Program-made: the position numbers and the translations under genes | Shown here: one piece after another, positions 1-11,196 of the stretch | Layout: every line of letters starts with the position of its first letter | Numbering within the stretch: the stretch's first letter is position 1 | The notes under the pieces: generated by a model | What the model was told of the DNA's origin: nothing | What the model saw: the letters and a program-made list of their open reading frames with translations, nothing else | Databases searched by the model: none | Assembly (NCBI RefSeq): GCF_021130785.1 | Contig: NC_060208.1 | Span: forward strand, 169,750,501-169,814,500 | Reading direction: 5' to 3' | Length of the DNA stretch: 64,000 bases | DNA from: Homalodisca vitripennis | Lineage: Eukaryota; Arthropoda; Insecta; Hemiptera; Cicadellidae

Positions 1-1239
1 TTGAAAAGATACAAGTCCGATCACTTTGGAGGAGTCGCTCTTATTGAATTACAAAAAATATCACCAGACAAAAATATTCAATGTGGAGATAGTGAAATCA
101 TGAATATAACCCAGCTTTAGTCTTGATATTATTTGACTTCAGAGTTACAAATATCAAGTAATAATTTTTCAAAATAAACGATGAAATTCTTATACTTATA
201 CTTTATATTTATAAAGTGTTTAAAATGTATTACTCAGTTACTCTATTTGAATAATTACAGACACTCATTATTCTTATGTAAATTAAATTAAAACTCTTGT
301 AATCCAAGTAACAAACATCCTTTAGTAACAAACAGTAAAGGATTTAAAACACTGTTTAAAACATAAAATTCTAAATTGAACACTTTAAACTGAGTTCAAA
401 TACTTTCGGAGGAAAACATCATATATTCAGACAATATGGTATGTGGAACAAAATTACATAACACTTAAATGGAAAGAGTCCTTAAAACATGAAAACAGGT
501 TCGTCTAGAATAAAATAAAACTGTAAAAAAAATATCTAATAGAACATGGTTTATGTTTTTTTTTTCAAAATCTTTATTTTTATTCTCATAAAATATACCC
601 AATTTATATATCATCCAAAATATCCTATTCACATAAAAAGGAACAAAGGAAGGAAAAATAATTCATGATACTATTTTTGTAGCCTATTTAAAAAAAATGT
701 TAATCACTTTTATGAAGACATCCTTTCAAAAGGATCTTCTGAGGAGTGACGATAATATTTAACACAATAACACTTTACTTTTTTTATGAGAGTTTATTAC
801 TGTTCTAGTCATCGTAAGTATTGTAATTTTCCAAATGGTTATACCGTGGGAATGTAAATAAATAAATAAATAAACACAATATATAAAAAATCTTGGCTCA
901 ATAAGTGTCATAGTGTTTATGTGATAACATTCACAGAAGTACAGATTGTCAATGAATTTCAAATTTACCTCCTTTGTCCTGATATGCAAATAAATTATTA
1001 CCTTCTCCTAAACTATATGGGGGGATGACTGAGTGGGGATGGACTTGTCTTGAGTAAGACGTGGTACAGTTCGGCTCGTAATTTAGTTAATTTTTGGTGG
1101 TAAACTCGTTAATTTCTACCGCAAATCTTACACAATTGTATTCGTTTATATTTTTTTCCTATTCATTACTAGTAATATTTTTCAAATTCTTCATATTTTG
1201 GTTGCTATTCTTACGATTAAACCGATCCATTATTTCATG
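1..1239. other. AT-rich region without a recognisable gene
   Basis: No open frame here has a recognisable motif; the only frame of any length (759-989, minus) is low-complexity and hydrophobic and looks like chance. Short A and T runs occur near 550-570 and a (TAAA)n stretch near 857-875. Base composition shifts from about 1020 onward, where G-rich text appears, and this may be the untranslated 5' part of the LINE that follows. Confidence 0.5.
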
Positions 1240-1366
1240 TTCCGATCTCCGCCTCATCTAAGATCAGGTTCAAAGGGCAAACCGGTTCTCTTATCTGCAA
1301 ACTGATAAGCCCGTACTCCAGCGCTCGCTCTCCGCTTCTTCTGCGTCGAGTCCCACTAAATCAATA

Positions 1367-2130
1367 ATGCCAGCTGATAACAAGCCCCTCCAACACACTT
1401 GACGCTGCCGTAGAGAAGTGTGTCAATAATTACCTGTTCAAGCGGTGAGGGACTGAGAGCGCTCTTCGCCAAGCTCACCGAAGAAGTCAAGTTCTGCCGT
1501 CGAGTCTGCAGTGGACGAATGCACTCGCCAACATGCAAAAAGAGTTTAAGAAGTTGCAGGATGAGGTGATCATCCTAAAAAGGCGTATGGGTGAGCTTGA
1601 TGATAGGCTGGGAGAGAGGTCAGATGAGCTAGAGCAATACCAGCGCAGAAAACAACATCCGGATATTCGGCGTAGAGGAGAAAACCGCTGAAGACACAGA
1701 CCAGCTTGTGATCGACCTCTGCTGTGACCGACTAGGCCTGGAGATGACCCGAGAGCAGTTGAGTCGCAGCCACCGCGTCGGGAGATCTCAGCCTGGACCA
1801 GCACCTGACGGCCCGTAAGAGGAGTCGTGCCATTTTTGTGCAATTCTGCAGCTACAGGGACCGGCGGAAGGTTTTTGAATCCAAGAAAACGACTTAAGGG
1901 ATCTGGCGGTCACAATAAGAGAAGATCTGATGGCCCGACGGACGGAGGTGTTGCGACAGGCGACGGCGCGTTTTCGGGGGCCAGGAGCACTTGGACCAGC
2001 GACCGAGGTCGCTGACTTGGATCCATGATGGACGCCGTGATGTGGGTTGACCATCAGGGCGCTCGGTGTGTGGCGACGAGACTGGCGGACACTTCCCGTG
2101 GCAAACATTGGACTGGCTACACCTAACAGC
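1367..2130 (+). pseudogene. LINE A ORF1 remnant (coiled coil plus RNA-binding region)
   Basis: Reading across three frames gives a typical LINE ORF1 protein. A charged heptad-like stretch (MQKEFKKLQDEVIILKRR, about 1532-1585) leads into LEQYQRR and, one frame over, NNIRIFGVEE and LSRSHRVG (about 1650-1780). Then come RSRAIFVQF (about 1820-1845) and a C-terminal basic segment, TIREDLMARRTEVLRQA (about 1910-1960). ORF1 proteins of this kind trimerise through the coiled coil and bind element RNA. At least two frameshifts (near 1650 and 1810) and a stop after APDGP break the frame. The start ATG at 1367 is a guess, because that frame stops after 11 codons. The reverse-strand frames over this region are shadows of this GC-richer coding text. 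Confidence 0.7.
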
Positions 2131-2900
2131 TAAGACCCTACTTTTACTTTTAATATTCACAATTATTATTTTTAAATTGTTTTATATTATTAAAATATGT
2201 TTTATTATTATTTCAAATACTTGTGTCTTACGTATAGAATAGAAGTTAACCTTTTTATTTTTTTCGCACTAAGTAAGTTGTGTATGTGTATTTAGGTGTG
2301 TATGTATGTGTGCATTGTATGTATGTATGTGAATATATATGTATACCTTCAGCGAACTACATATTCAGTTCAGAGTGTCTTACCTCAATAAAGCTGGCAT
2401 AAAGCCATACTATTGTTTACAAATAAATGATAAATTATACTTGATTTGAAATTACTTATATTCGTAAATACATGTTATTTTGTCCTTAATAAACAGTTTA
2501 TATGCCTGTTGTATATATGTATGTATACTGTATATAACATACTTGACTCAAATATTTATAACTCATGAACCTATTAGAGATTGTAACTAAATGAAACAAA
2601 AATATTTGCTCGGAACATATTAATTCATTACTTGATTAAATATTATTTTATTACATATTTGTTTTATGTGAGCTAATCGCCTTAATTTTTATTAGTCCAA
2701 GTCGTTAGAAACAGTTTTAAGTCCCCCCCCCTCAAATTTACTTCTTTACTTTTTGCCACTATTGAAATTATTTACTTTATTGGAGCTGACCAAGTGAGTA
2801 AAACTATGTCAGTACTACTGGTACCCACGTTTTCATTGTGTGAATGTTTAAATAATAAAGATATTAACGATTTTTACTGTCAGAATGAGTCTTTCTTTTT
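2131..2900. other. AT-rich linker with TGTA/TG-rich stretch
   Basis: No coding signal. About 2277-2345 is rich in TGTA and TG repeats, and an AATAAAG motif occurs near 2388. The segment lies between ORF1 and ORF2 of LINE A. It could be a long inter-ORF spacer or the junction between two separate insertions. Confidence 0.4.
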
Positions 2901-3049
2901 TAACCGTATGAGTGTGTGTGCTTTGAGTGTGTAGCCGAGTCTTGTGCCTGTGTTGCGTGTCGCTCCGCCTCGTCTTGGTCTTGTCACGGTTAGCCGTGAA
3001 GGGTCCTGACGCACCCGCCCGTGCTAGACGCGCTGTCGGTGCCTCTGCC

Positions 3050-3830
3050 TCACCTCCTCTCCACAATGCTATATTATCTTTCCGTTCTTTTCTTAAATTG
3101 GCTCACGTCAACGCTTAGTCCCTCTTCTGCCACATAGATGAATTCCGCACTATTTTCGATTCCACTCAATTTGATATAATTTTAGTCTCTGAAACTTGGC
3201 TTAAATCCCATATAACTGACAAGAGCGTTGAGCTTCACGGGTACAATATTTATAGAAACGATTGCAACTTCGAAGGGAGGCGGTGGAGTAGCCGTTTTTG
3301 TAAAATCTCATCTTCCTGTATCTGACCTTTACTCTTCCGATAACTCCAGGTTAGGGGTCCTGAGTAGATGATTATAGATATTAGTTGTAATGGCATACAC
3401 GTTCTAGTGGCTGTGTGCTACAGGGCACCTGGCCTGGATTTTCATGTGGAATTCGAACGCTCACTTATCAATTTTATGGCTCCTTACCGACATGTCATTG
3501 TAATGGGGGACTTTAACTGCAATTTACTGGGACCTGATAACTACGACAAGACCAACTTGACTAACCTCTTGCGTTCCTGTAATTTAACTATTCTTCCACT
3601 AAACGCCACTCACCGACACTACTGCCGACACATTGCTGGATGTTATGGCGGTTGCTGACCCGGATCGCGCTGTGCATCATGGACAATACCCTGCCCCTGG
3701 CCTTCTTGACATGACCTCATCTTCCTGTGTTTACAGACTATCTATTCCTAAGGCGAGGCCCAAATTCTTATCCTTCAGAAATTACAAATATATTGATTCA
3801 GATGCTCTTCTCAATGATGCGTAGACTTTA
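3050..3830 (+). pseudogene. LINE A ORF2 N-terminus: APE-like endonuclease domain
   Basis: The endonuclease nicks target DNA to start reverse transcription. Motifs in order, in shifting frames: LAHVNA (normally the Asn motif, about 3100-3117), LVSETWLK (about 3183-3207, with the catalytic Glu), the GGGVAVFVK segment (about 3279-3307), VAVCYRAPG (about 3407-3434), and VIVMGDFNCNL (about 3497-3530, the Asp/Asn motif). The final Asp-His motif region, near 3630-3720, is disrupted by a frameshift. A clean open stretch runs 3368-3658 and the reading continues one frame over at 3633-3824, where a stop breaks it. There are at least four frame breaks, so this is not functional as it stands. Confidence 0.75.
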
Positions 3831-4163
3831 CCTTGGAATGAGGTAATTCTAGCCCCTACTGTTGATCTTATGGTCAATAAATTTAGCTCTTTCGTTTCTT
3901 CACTTTGTGACCAGCACGCTCCACTGGTGACGAGGAGAGTTACTAGGCGGCCAGCTCCCTGGATCACAGATGTTATACGTAATTTGCAGGCTCAAAGAGA
4001 TTCTGCATTTCGTAAAGTAAAACGTACTAAGTCACCTGCTGATTGGCTAATATATAAAAGACTAAGGAACAGAGCCAAGCAACAATTTCGCGATGCCAAA
4101 ATAAGATTTTACATCTACAATTTTCTATTCAACAATCAACAAAATCGCTATGGAAAAAAATGA
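3825..4163 (+). pseudogene. LINE A ORF2 linker between endonuclease and RT
   Basis: After the stop near 3823 the frame continues through 3870-4163 and carries typical linker text: QHAPLVTRRVTRRPAPW, then the basic segment LIYKRLRNRAKQQFRDAK (about 4048-4100). The pattern of a proline-tryptophan motif followed by an Arg/Lys-rich helix is usual between the EN and RT domains of Jockey/CR1-like LINEs. The frame ends at a stop inside an A-rich run (4150-4163) and the RT frame begins a few bases away, so a one-base frameshift in that homopolymer separates them. Confidence 0.65.
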
Positions 4164-5299
4164 AAGAGCTTGGCCTAGGTAAAATTAACTCTGATAAGCC
4201 TATCTCAATTGATCTAAATATAATCAACAACTACTTTGTGGATATTCCTATCGATCTATCCGGTGGCCGTGATTATACCAATCAGTTGAGTTTTGCTCCA
4301 CTTAATCGTGCTCGGCTTCAGTTCTCTTTTGCTGGTGTGACTGAGACTGACGTTATGAGTGCGATCTTGAGAATGTCTAGTAACGCAGTTGGAGCCGATA
4401 AAATACCTATGAAATTGTTGAGATATATTCTTCCCGTAGTCGTTCCTATAATTACAAATATTTTTAACAGATCTCTTTCTTCTTCAATATTTCCGTCTGT
4501 TTGGAAACTCGCTATTGTTCGCCCACTTCAAAAATGTTCATGTCCTGGTGACCCCTCAGATTTCAGACCTATTAGCATTTTATCAGCTTTATCTAAATGC
4601 CTTGAGAGAGTGGTGAATCAGCAAGTATGTTTCTTTCTCGAATCCAATACAATTTTGTCCAACTTTCAATCAGGATTTCGTACTAATCACAGTACAACCA
4701 GTGCCCTTTTAAAAATCACTGAAGATATACGTTCGGCAATGGACAAAAGGCTTGTTACCATTTTAACGCTTTTTGGTTTTTCTAAGGCTTTCGACTGTGT
4801 TTACCACCCATTGCTTCTTTTTAAATTGTCTAAAATCGGATTCTCTGATGGCTGTGTGGAGTGGTTTGGGTCGTATCTGTCAGATCGTCAGCAGTGTGCT
4901 AGGTCCAACGACAAAGACTCCTACTGGAAACCTGTGAATCGAGCGGTGCCACAAGGCTCTGTCCTTGGCCCTCTTCTTTTTTTCAATTTAGCCTACATTG
5001 AAGATTTGACTACTATGATCAAACACTCATTTTTTCACCTGTATGCCGACGATTTGCAAATTTACAGCCACTTTTCCGTTTCAAACTATCCAAACATTGT
5101 TGCTGACATGAACACTGACATTGACGCTATTGCAACGTGGGCCTTCAAACACGGACTGAAACTTAACGAAAGCAAGACTCAAACTATTCTTATTGGAACT
5201 TCCAGACTTCTGAGCGGTATCGACTTGAACAACTCTCCTACACTCATATTGAACGGTCGTCCTCTTTCATACAGTAACAAGGTCAAAACCTTGGACTGA
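4160..5299 (+). pseudogene. LINE A reverse transcriptase domain (inactive motif A)
   Basis: An uninterrupted 379-residue frame covers the fingers and palm of a LINE reverse transcriptase. Visible motifs: SDFRPISILSALSKCLERV (about residues 133-151), FQSGFRTNHSTT (169-180), motif A region LTLFGFSKAFD (202-212), RAVPQGSVLGPLLF (261-274) and the catalytic LYADDLQIYS (294-303). Motif A normally reads LDFSKAFD; here residue 206 is Gly (codon 4775-4777, ggt) where the catalytic Asp (gat or gac) is expected. A single A-to-G change would explain it. The YADD pair is intact. The frame stops at 5297-5299 by a frameshift and the C-terminal text continues beyond. Domain identity is certain; loss of activity is inferred from the substitution. 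Confidence 0.88.
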
Positions 5300-5666
5300 C
5301 TATTACAAAAACTCTTAGTTGGGCCGATAATGTTACTGAGACTTGTGGCAGGGTATTTGCTGGTATTCATATTCTTAAGCAATTTGCTATTTATTTACCC
5401 TTGAATTTGAAAGTAATGCTAGTGAAGACCCTGATTTTCTGCCATTTCAATTTTCTTTCATTTCTGAAACAAGCAATTGGAATACTAGACGTGGAGCCTC
5501 TCTGTTATCTATTCCTCTTCATAGATCTTCTATTTACAGTAAATCATTCACAATCTCTGCTTGTCGACTCTGGAATAATCTCCCGGATCATATCAGAGGT
5601 ATTGGTAGTCGGGAACGGTTTCGGGGGGTGCTTAGGGACCATCTGTTTAGGGCCTCGTCGGGTTGA
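5300..5666 (+). pseudogene. LINE A ORF2 C-terminus
   Basis: After the frameshift at about 5296 the protein resumes as LTITKTLSWADNV (about 5298-5336) and RVFAGIHILKQF (about 5350-5385). After another shift it ends as SLLSIPLHRSSIYSKSF, then RLWNNLPDHIRGI and VLRDHLF, with a stop at 5664-5666. The ACRLWNNLPDHIR pattern is the usual C-terminal segment of Jockey/CR1-like ORF2 proteins. Internal sequence between about 5400 and 5480 appears deleted compared with a complete member, since the thumb-to-tail distance is short. Confidence 0.65.
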
Positions 5667-5993
5667 CGATATCGTGGCATAGGGTATGGGACGATGGCTT
5701 TGTATGAATGGTGATGGGTTAATGTCTATTAATTTCCTTGCAAGTTTTATTCTATTTATTTATTTTTAGTTTCACAGAGAACCTTTATTTCATTTCATTA
5801 CTTTATATAAATAAAGATTATAATTTTTGAATGTAAAATAGTAAACTGTATTGTGGCTCTTGTTTTACAGTAATAGTATAGTTTATTAACTTATGGTTAG
5901 GTGTAATAGAGGACTTAATAGTCCTAACCTCACCAATTGAATATGTTTTATGTTGTATTCAATAAAGACATTTTTCATTTCATTTCATTTCAT
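5667..5993 (+). repeat. LINE A 3' UTR with (CATTT)n terminal repeat
   Basis: The noncoding 3' end finishes with AATAAAGACATTTTT followed by repeated CATTT units (about 5960-5993), the simple-repeat tail of LINEs of this group. A second, shorter TTTCATTTCATTA occurs near 5787-5801, so the 3' UTR may carry an internal duplicate of the tail or a nested 3' end. Confidence 0.65.
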
Positions 5994-6486
5994 TATATCT
6001 AATTTAAAAAAAAAGAAATTTTAAATGCAAAGTTTTGACGAGTAACGTTTTATTGTATTGTTAGATATGTTGTTAATCACTAATAGGGAACACTAGGTCA
6101 GTATCACGATGTAAAGGACTAGGTGTATAGTATGATGCATATACAAATTACTAGACAAGTGAATCCCAATCACTGCCAGAGTAATAATAGCTTTATGACG
6201 ATAAGACCCATCTTTAGGTAAAGCTTTGTCAACCCGTGATTAAAGCACTTAATTATTCAAGGTGATGCAGCCATGGAGTTATTTTGTCCATATCGAATTT
6301 ATATTTTATTAATGATATTTGATTTTCATATTCGTCTTATATTCTTATTTTCTGAGTATTCTTAATTGATTACTCAAACATTTTTGTTGTATGTGTAAAC
6401 TGCTAAGTACAGTTGTACAGAACCACTCGTTATTAGACACTATATAAACTATAAGAAACCTCATTTAATTTATAGTTTATATATAT

Positions 6487-6544
<58 letters not shown>

Positions 6545-7692
6545 ATATAGCCTATATTCCAACCTATTTATAGTCACTTTCAATGCATTACAATATTATT
6601 ATTTTGTTTCAACTCAGTAAAAAGCACAGAGTCTTAACCATATGGATTTACAAAACAAGGTAGGAGTTTTTGTTACTTACTGTATACTTTGTAACTTATT
6701 GTTATTCACCAACACACATAAGTGTCGGAATATAGTATAATTAAGTGTAAAACGTAGACACGTAGTCATTATTACTAACAAAATTTTGTATAAAAGATTG
6801 TTTAAACTATATCAGAAATGTATTAACTGTGAAAGAGACAAATACGATATTCGGTGCACCATGTTAAAGTAACGATACTAGCAGACACGCGATATGAACA
6901 TCACTGGAACAATTTATACGCGAAGCTACTCGACTCTCAAGGAATATTACATAAATATGGCCGCCTTATTCAAGACACCTGCTTCTTCGACATCGCACAT
7001 TTTTTATTTAGAAATGTTTTTCCCTGTATGCATTATATGATATTAATCTCAAATTTCTCTATACTACTCAAAATACAAATTCTAAAAATGCTATATAATT
7101 TTGTTAAAAAGCCTTCAACTAAATAATACTAATTCGTTTTTTAATTTTAATTTCAGTGAGAGAAACTTGACTAAAATAGACTATAATAATTTCCGTAGGT
7201 TTTGATGAACCAAGTAAGAAAATTATTAATGGTAGTATAAAGTTAAGAACCTATTCCATTAAGCATCGAACCTAACTACACTATTACAATAAACAGTACT
7301 GAGTTTTTTTTATTACTCACTTATTAAAATAATCAAAATGTTAATTATTTTATTGAAAACATAATATAAGATTAGTTATAACTTGAATGTATTTCATAAG
7401 TAATAGACTAGTTTCAGAATATGGGATAGTCCTTCCCTCCATATATGGTATACCTTGCTTGCCTAACAAAGTTTTCAAATTTAAATTGGATGTAAGTTTC
7501 GTGTATCACATTTTAACCATGTAATGAAAAAATTGTGTGAGGCATATATAATAACTAAGTAATGACTATAATTATAAGTAATTGTATAATAAGTAGTAAG
7601 TCACTATGTACACACTTTGTAACGAGCTGTTGGAAATAATTCTTTTCAGTGAGGATTCGACCCTCGCCATGCGAGAACAGCATTATACATTC
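5994..7692. other. AT-rich region without a gene
   Basis: No recognisable coding segment. A 90-codon frame at 6854-7126 has no motif and a low-complexity C-terminus, so I do not call it. The region holds the (AT)n tract listed separately. Confidence 0.45.
6490..6541. repeat. (AT)n microsatellite
   Basis: A nearly perfect run of alternating TA about 52 bp long. Confidence 0.95.
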
Positions 7693-7776
7693 TTAATATA
7701 TATTATATTCTATACGATGCTTAATATATATTATATTCTATACGATGCTTAATATATTGTCTTATTCTATAAGTAC
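7693..7776. repeat. 28-bp tandem repeat, about 3 units
   Basis: Two exact 28-bp copies starting TTAATATATATTATATTC and ending ACGATGC lie at 7693-7720 and 7721-7748. A third, diverged unit follows at 7749-7776. Confidence 0.9.
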
Positions 7777-8029
7777 GAGTATCATTCTACGCCCCCAATT
7801 CTTTAGGGAGAATTTCAGAAACTGGGCATAGATGCTACAGATCATGTCCTACACAATTATTCTAGATGTCCTATAGTTATATGAAGTTACGTATACTGAT
7901 GAGTGATAGACAGGTAAATAATTAACAACTACACAGTAGGTAAAATATTATCAATCAAAAGATAAAAATCAATTTGATCCATGAGTTAGAATTCTTTGTT
8001 CGAAGGTTAATTTTGACGATGGAAAGATT

Positions 8030-8229
8030 GTGAAGGATACAGGATTTTTTCCGGACATTTGCCATCGTTCAGTGAAATAAGAAATCAGTAACACTACTTT
8101 TCGAGATCTGCAATCTGATCTCTCTTTACCAGAAGAAGGTATCAGATTGCAGATCTCGAAACGTAGTGTTACTGATTTCTTGTTTCACTGAACGATGGCA
8201 AATGTCCGGAAAAATCCTGTTTCCTTCAC
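8030..8229. repeat. Foldback (inverted) repeat, arms about 90 bp
   Basis: The left arm 8030-8119 and right arm 8141-8229 are reverse complements at about 95 percent by eye, around a 21-bp spacer. The left arm begins GTGAAGGATACAGGATTTTT and the right arm ends AAAATCCTGTTTCCTTCAC. The inner stem is CGAGATCTGCAATCTGAT against ATCAGATTGCAGATCTCG. No ORF is present. It could be a MITE-like foldback element or a tail-to-tail duplication of a longer repeat: homology to a second locus at 51,172-51,285 starts upstream of the left arm, near 7988. Confidence 0.85.
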
Positions 8230-9824
8230 GAGTTAGAAATAATTGTATTTTAGCTCCTATTTATGTCGGTATATACAAATACCAAAACATAATTAAAATG
8301 ATCGTATAAGTAAACAAGAAATTGAGCATTTATTATCGAATGTAAAGAATGTTAAGTGGATATAATATGTAATTCTAAGTGTAATAATAAGTGACCAAAA
8401 TTGTGTATCGAGCTCGTGACATATGTTATTTAAAATAAATGTAATACAGTATTCTGAGCACGCTGCAGTCTGTCCAATCGCTCAACAATCATGTCACTGT
8501 TCAAGAAGTTATAGTAGTCAAAGTATGGCAATATAAAAATATTAACCAGCATCATTTTAAGATTGAAACTCAGATAAATATCACACAACTATAAATCACG
8601 GTTGCCAGTAAACACTTGGTCAGTCTATTGGCCAATTCCAACGACTACAATCTCCATCATTAGAGTACTATATATAAACTTGCAGATACAGAGGGAGAGA
8701 TAGAAATGAGAACCTTAATGTAGACGTCACCTGCACATGTGTATGTTAGCTCATGCATTATTTAGCCTAAACTCATTCGGCCTTTGACATGGAGATTTAC
8801 AAGACCACTTTACATCCTTTACTGGTATAGGTGTGTTATGTATGTTCTGTTGTGTTCTTTTTATTGTGGAGAATAGTAATAACAATTGATTGTGGAAAAG
8901 TGGGTAAGACCACTGGAACAGCATTCAACAACACTTCATATTCAATAATTTACTTTTGTTGTTCACAAAATGCTACACATCATTATATAACTGTATATTA
9001 AGAAATCTGTATTTTTATATAGTTTTCATTAAGTTAAATACCACTACTAAAAGAAGAATAAGAGAAATACAGAATAATATACGAGTACGAGACTTTACTT
9101 CTTTGTCCTGTTGATCGTTAATTTGTGACCATTTTACAGTTCCACCCCTTAAACTCGCCCCTACAGCATGAGCATACTGAAGATGGCTCCACAATGAGTA
9201 CGAAATGTTTAAACAATTGTCTTGTACAAATAGTGATTTTTAACCTGAAAGCAAATTATACGATACGACTATTATTAATTGTTATATTAATGATAATTTC
9301 TTATTGATCTTTTGTCTGATATACAAGCACACAAAATTATGTGTGTTTGTTGTAATTTATTTTTCAGCACGCATCAACTTTATTTTATTGGCCCTTTGTT
9401 ATTATATAACCAATTATTTATAAAGAAGCATAGAATTTTTATGAATAAACTATATCTATTTCAAAACAAATGTAGAATAAAATGTATTTCACCCAATATT
9501 TCTTAACTGTTTAGTAGACAAAAGTTCAAGATACAAAATATTGTTTCTCGAGAAATATCATGATTACCACTCGTTAATTTTTACTGCGGCAATACATTTT
9601 TCAACGTTACAGGGTAGTAAAATATCAACATCATGGTTCATAAAAAAATTGTATTACTACACGCAAATTAAACTATATTAATGAAATATAACTAACAAGT
9701 ATGTAATAGTTAAAAGTATTACATTACTTTCTAAATAAGTGATTAGATCAAATGTTATTGGAAATTGAAGTTTGATAAAGAAATTAAAACGAGATAAATT
9801 CTAATAAAGGTCTGATCTGTTGAC
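8230..9824. other. AT-rich region without a gene
   Basis: Short frames at 9125-9307 and 9312-9506 are AT-rich and carry no recognisable motif. I see nothing else to support a gene, RNA or element. Confidence 0.45.
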
Positions 9825-10680
9825 CCCGGGCGAAAGAGAGTCGCTAAGTCACGAGCAGCACTGGAACATTTACAAACACGATCTTATCCCAACTTTCCTT
9901 GTTGAACTTATCATTAGGAAACAGTTAAATATAATTTTAACAGCGAAACCTTTTAAATATTTAACTTTCGAAGTGTTCACTTCATTATAATGAACAGTTA
10001 AAAACTAATCAAGTCACTCCCAGAAATTTTGAACGGGGTTTTATAACAATTACCAATTTATTTCGAATACGACTACATTGCATTATAAAGTGTATGTATG
10101 TAAGTATGAATAATAAAGTATTTGTTATATTTATATCTCGATTTTTATAAAATACGTTTACATTAAGTAAAACAAGTTTAAAATCCTGCAAAGGCCCCAT
10201 TTTTTGTATTTTTTTTAAGTACCAAGAGTATAAAATTTGGTTCAATAATTCAGAATGTATTAGCGTTAAAAACCAAAAGAAGACGGGATGTTTAACAATG
10301 ACTATCACTAACGACAGTGATGTCTAATGACGTGATAGCGTCTAATCATATGTTTTTGGTACTTAAATTTATGGTGCGGGTAACAACAAGTGGATTATAA
10401 ATAGCATCATACGTCGTTTACAAATTATTTATGTTCTTGTATTAATTTGTTAGTGACTTTTTTTGTATTTCACATAGCACATCGATGGCAAAAATTAATT
10501 CTGACAAACGAATGTATGTAACAATATAATTTTATTTCAGAAAGTGACGACAGATCAATGGAATATTTACTAGTAAGGATTATTATGATTCATAAGTCAA
10601 GAACAGCAACCCGTCGATCTGTTATTGAACGCTGCAAGCTTCGGCAGATTGGTGACAGTTATGATGGTGAAATTCTATCT
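9825..10680. repeat. Dispersed repeat family X, copy 1
   Basis: Two blocks recur in the same order near 45.0-45.43 kb. The first is GGGCGAAAGAGAGTCGC and the following 90 bp (about 9828-9925). The second is AAGAACAGCAACCCGTCGAT through GGCAGATTGGTGACAGT (about 10600-10665). The second block also matches 28,250-28,320. The middle portion is not obviously conserved. No protein signal in either strand; family identity unknown. Confidence 0.6.
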
Positions 10681-11192
10681 TGTCGTTTAAAAATTGAAAA
10701 GATACCTAACCTATACTAGGAGTTCTACCTCTTCGTCAGGTAGAATATATATATTTGGTATATTTAATTGGCAATTTTGTCTGTCTGTCTGTCTGCCTGC
10801 CAGAAAGGCATGAGGAAAACTACTTGATCTATTTACTTAAATTATAATGACTATGATTAATATTGGCAATTAATAATTTATGATGCTACCCTTGCGGAAT
10901 TAGCGTATGGTTGCAATCAAGTGATTGCAACACATTATTACACAATGTGACCTTACGTTACATGAGCACATTGTGATGTATGTGCTCATTATACTCGACA
11001 CATGATGCTGTTGTCGCTAGTTGTCGCCCTAAGCTTCATTTACGTTACCAAGCAGCGTGAATTTTTGTGTATACTTACATCACAGCACAAATATTCTTAT
11101 TAAACCTTGCCATCACTGATATTCAGAGTTTAAAGTCTGTTTTTCTCTCATATAGCTAAAGTCCCCTCAACGGAAACAAATATTAAGCTCAA
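10681..11192. other. Gene-free flank of the Gypsy insertion
   Basis: It includes a short TGTC run (about 10778-10798). No coding or RNA signal. The last bases before the LTR, AGGG (11193-11196), are the target site duplicate. Confidence 0.5.
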
Positions 11193-11196
11193 AGGG

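Larger units (their letters stand above)
1240..5993 (+). mobile_element. LINE A: decayed APE-type non-LTR retrotransposon
   Basis: In order on the + strand are a coiled-coil/RRM-type ORF1 remnant, an apurinic-endonuclease-like domain, a reverse transcriptase with YADD, a C-terminal LINE tail and a 3' UTR ending in repeated CATTT. This is the standard layout of Jockey/CR1-type LINEs, which copy themselves by target-primed reverse transcription. The 3' end is sharp at the CATTT run (about 5968-5993). The 5' edge is uncertain and set where GC-richer text begins. An AT-rich 2131-2900 stretch separates ORF1 from ORF2, so it is not proven that both belong to one insertion. Multiple frameshifts, stops and a lost catalytic residue make the copy inactive. 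Confidence 0.8.

Noticed and set aside
1487..2160. Three minus-strand ORFs over 1487-2160
   Set aside because: They are antisense to the LINE A ORF1 text, which has recognisable motifs on the + strand.
7640..7680. tRNA T-arm-like text (GAGGATTCGACCCTCGCC)
   Set aside because: No acceptor, D or anticodon arm can be built around it.
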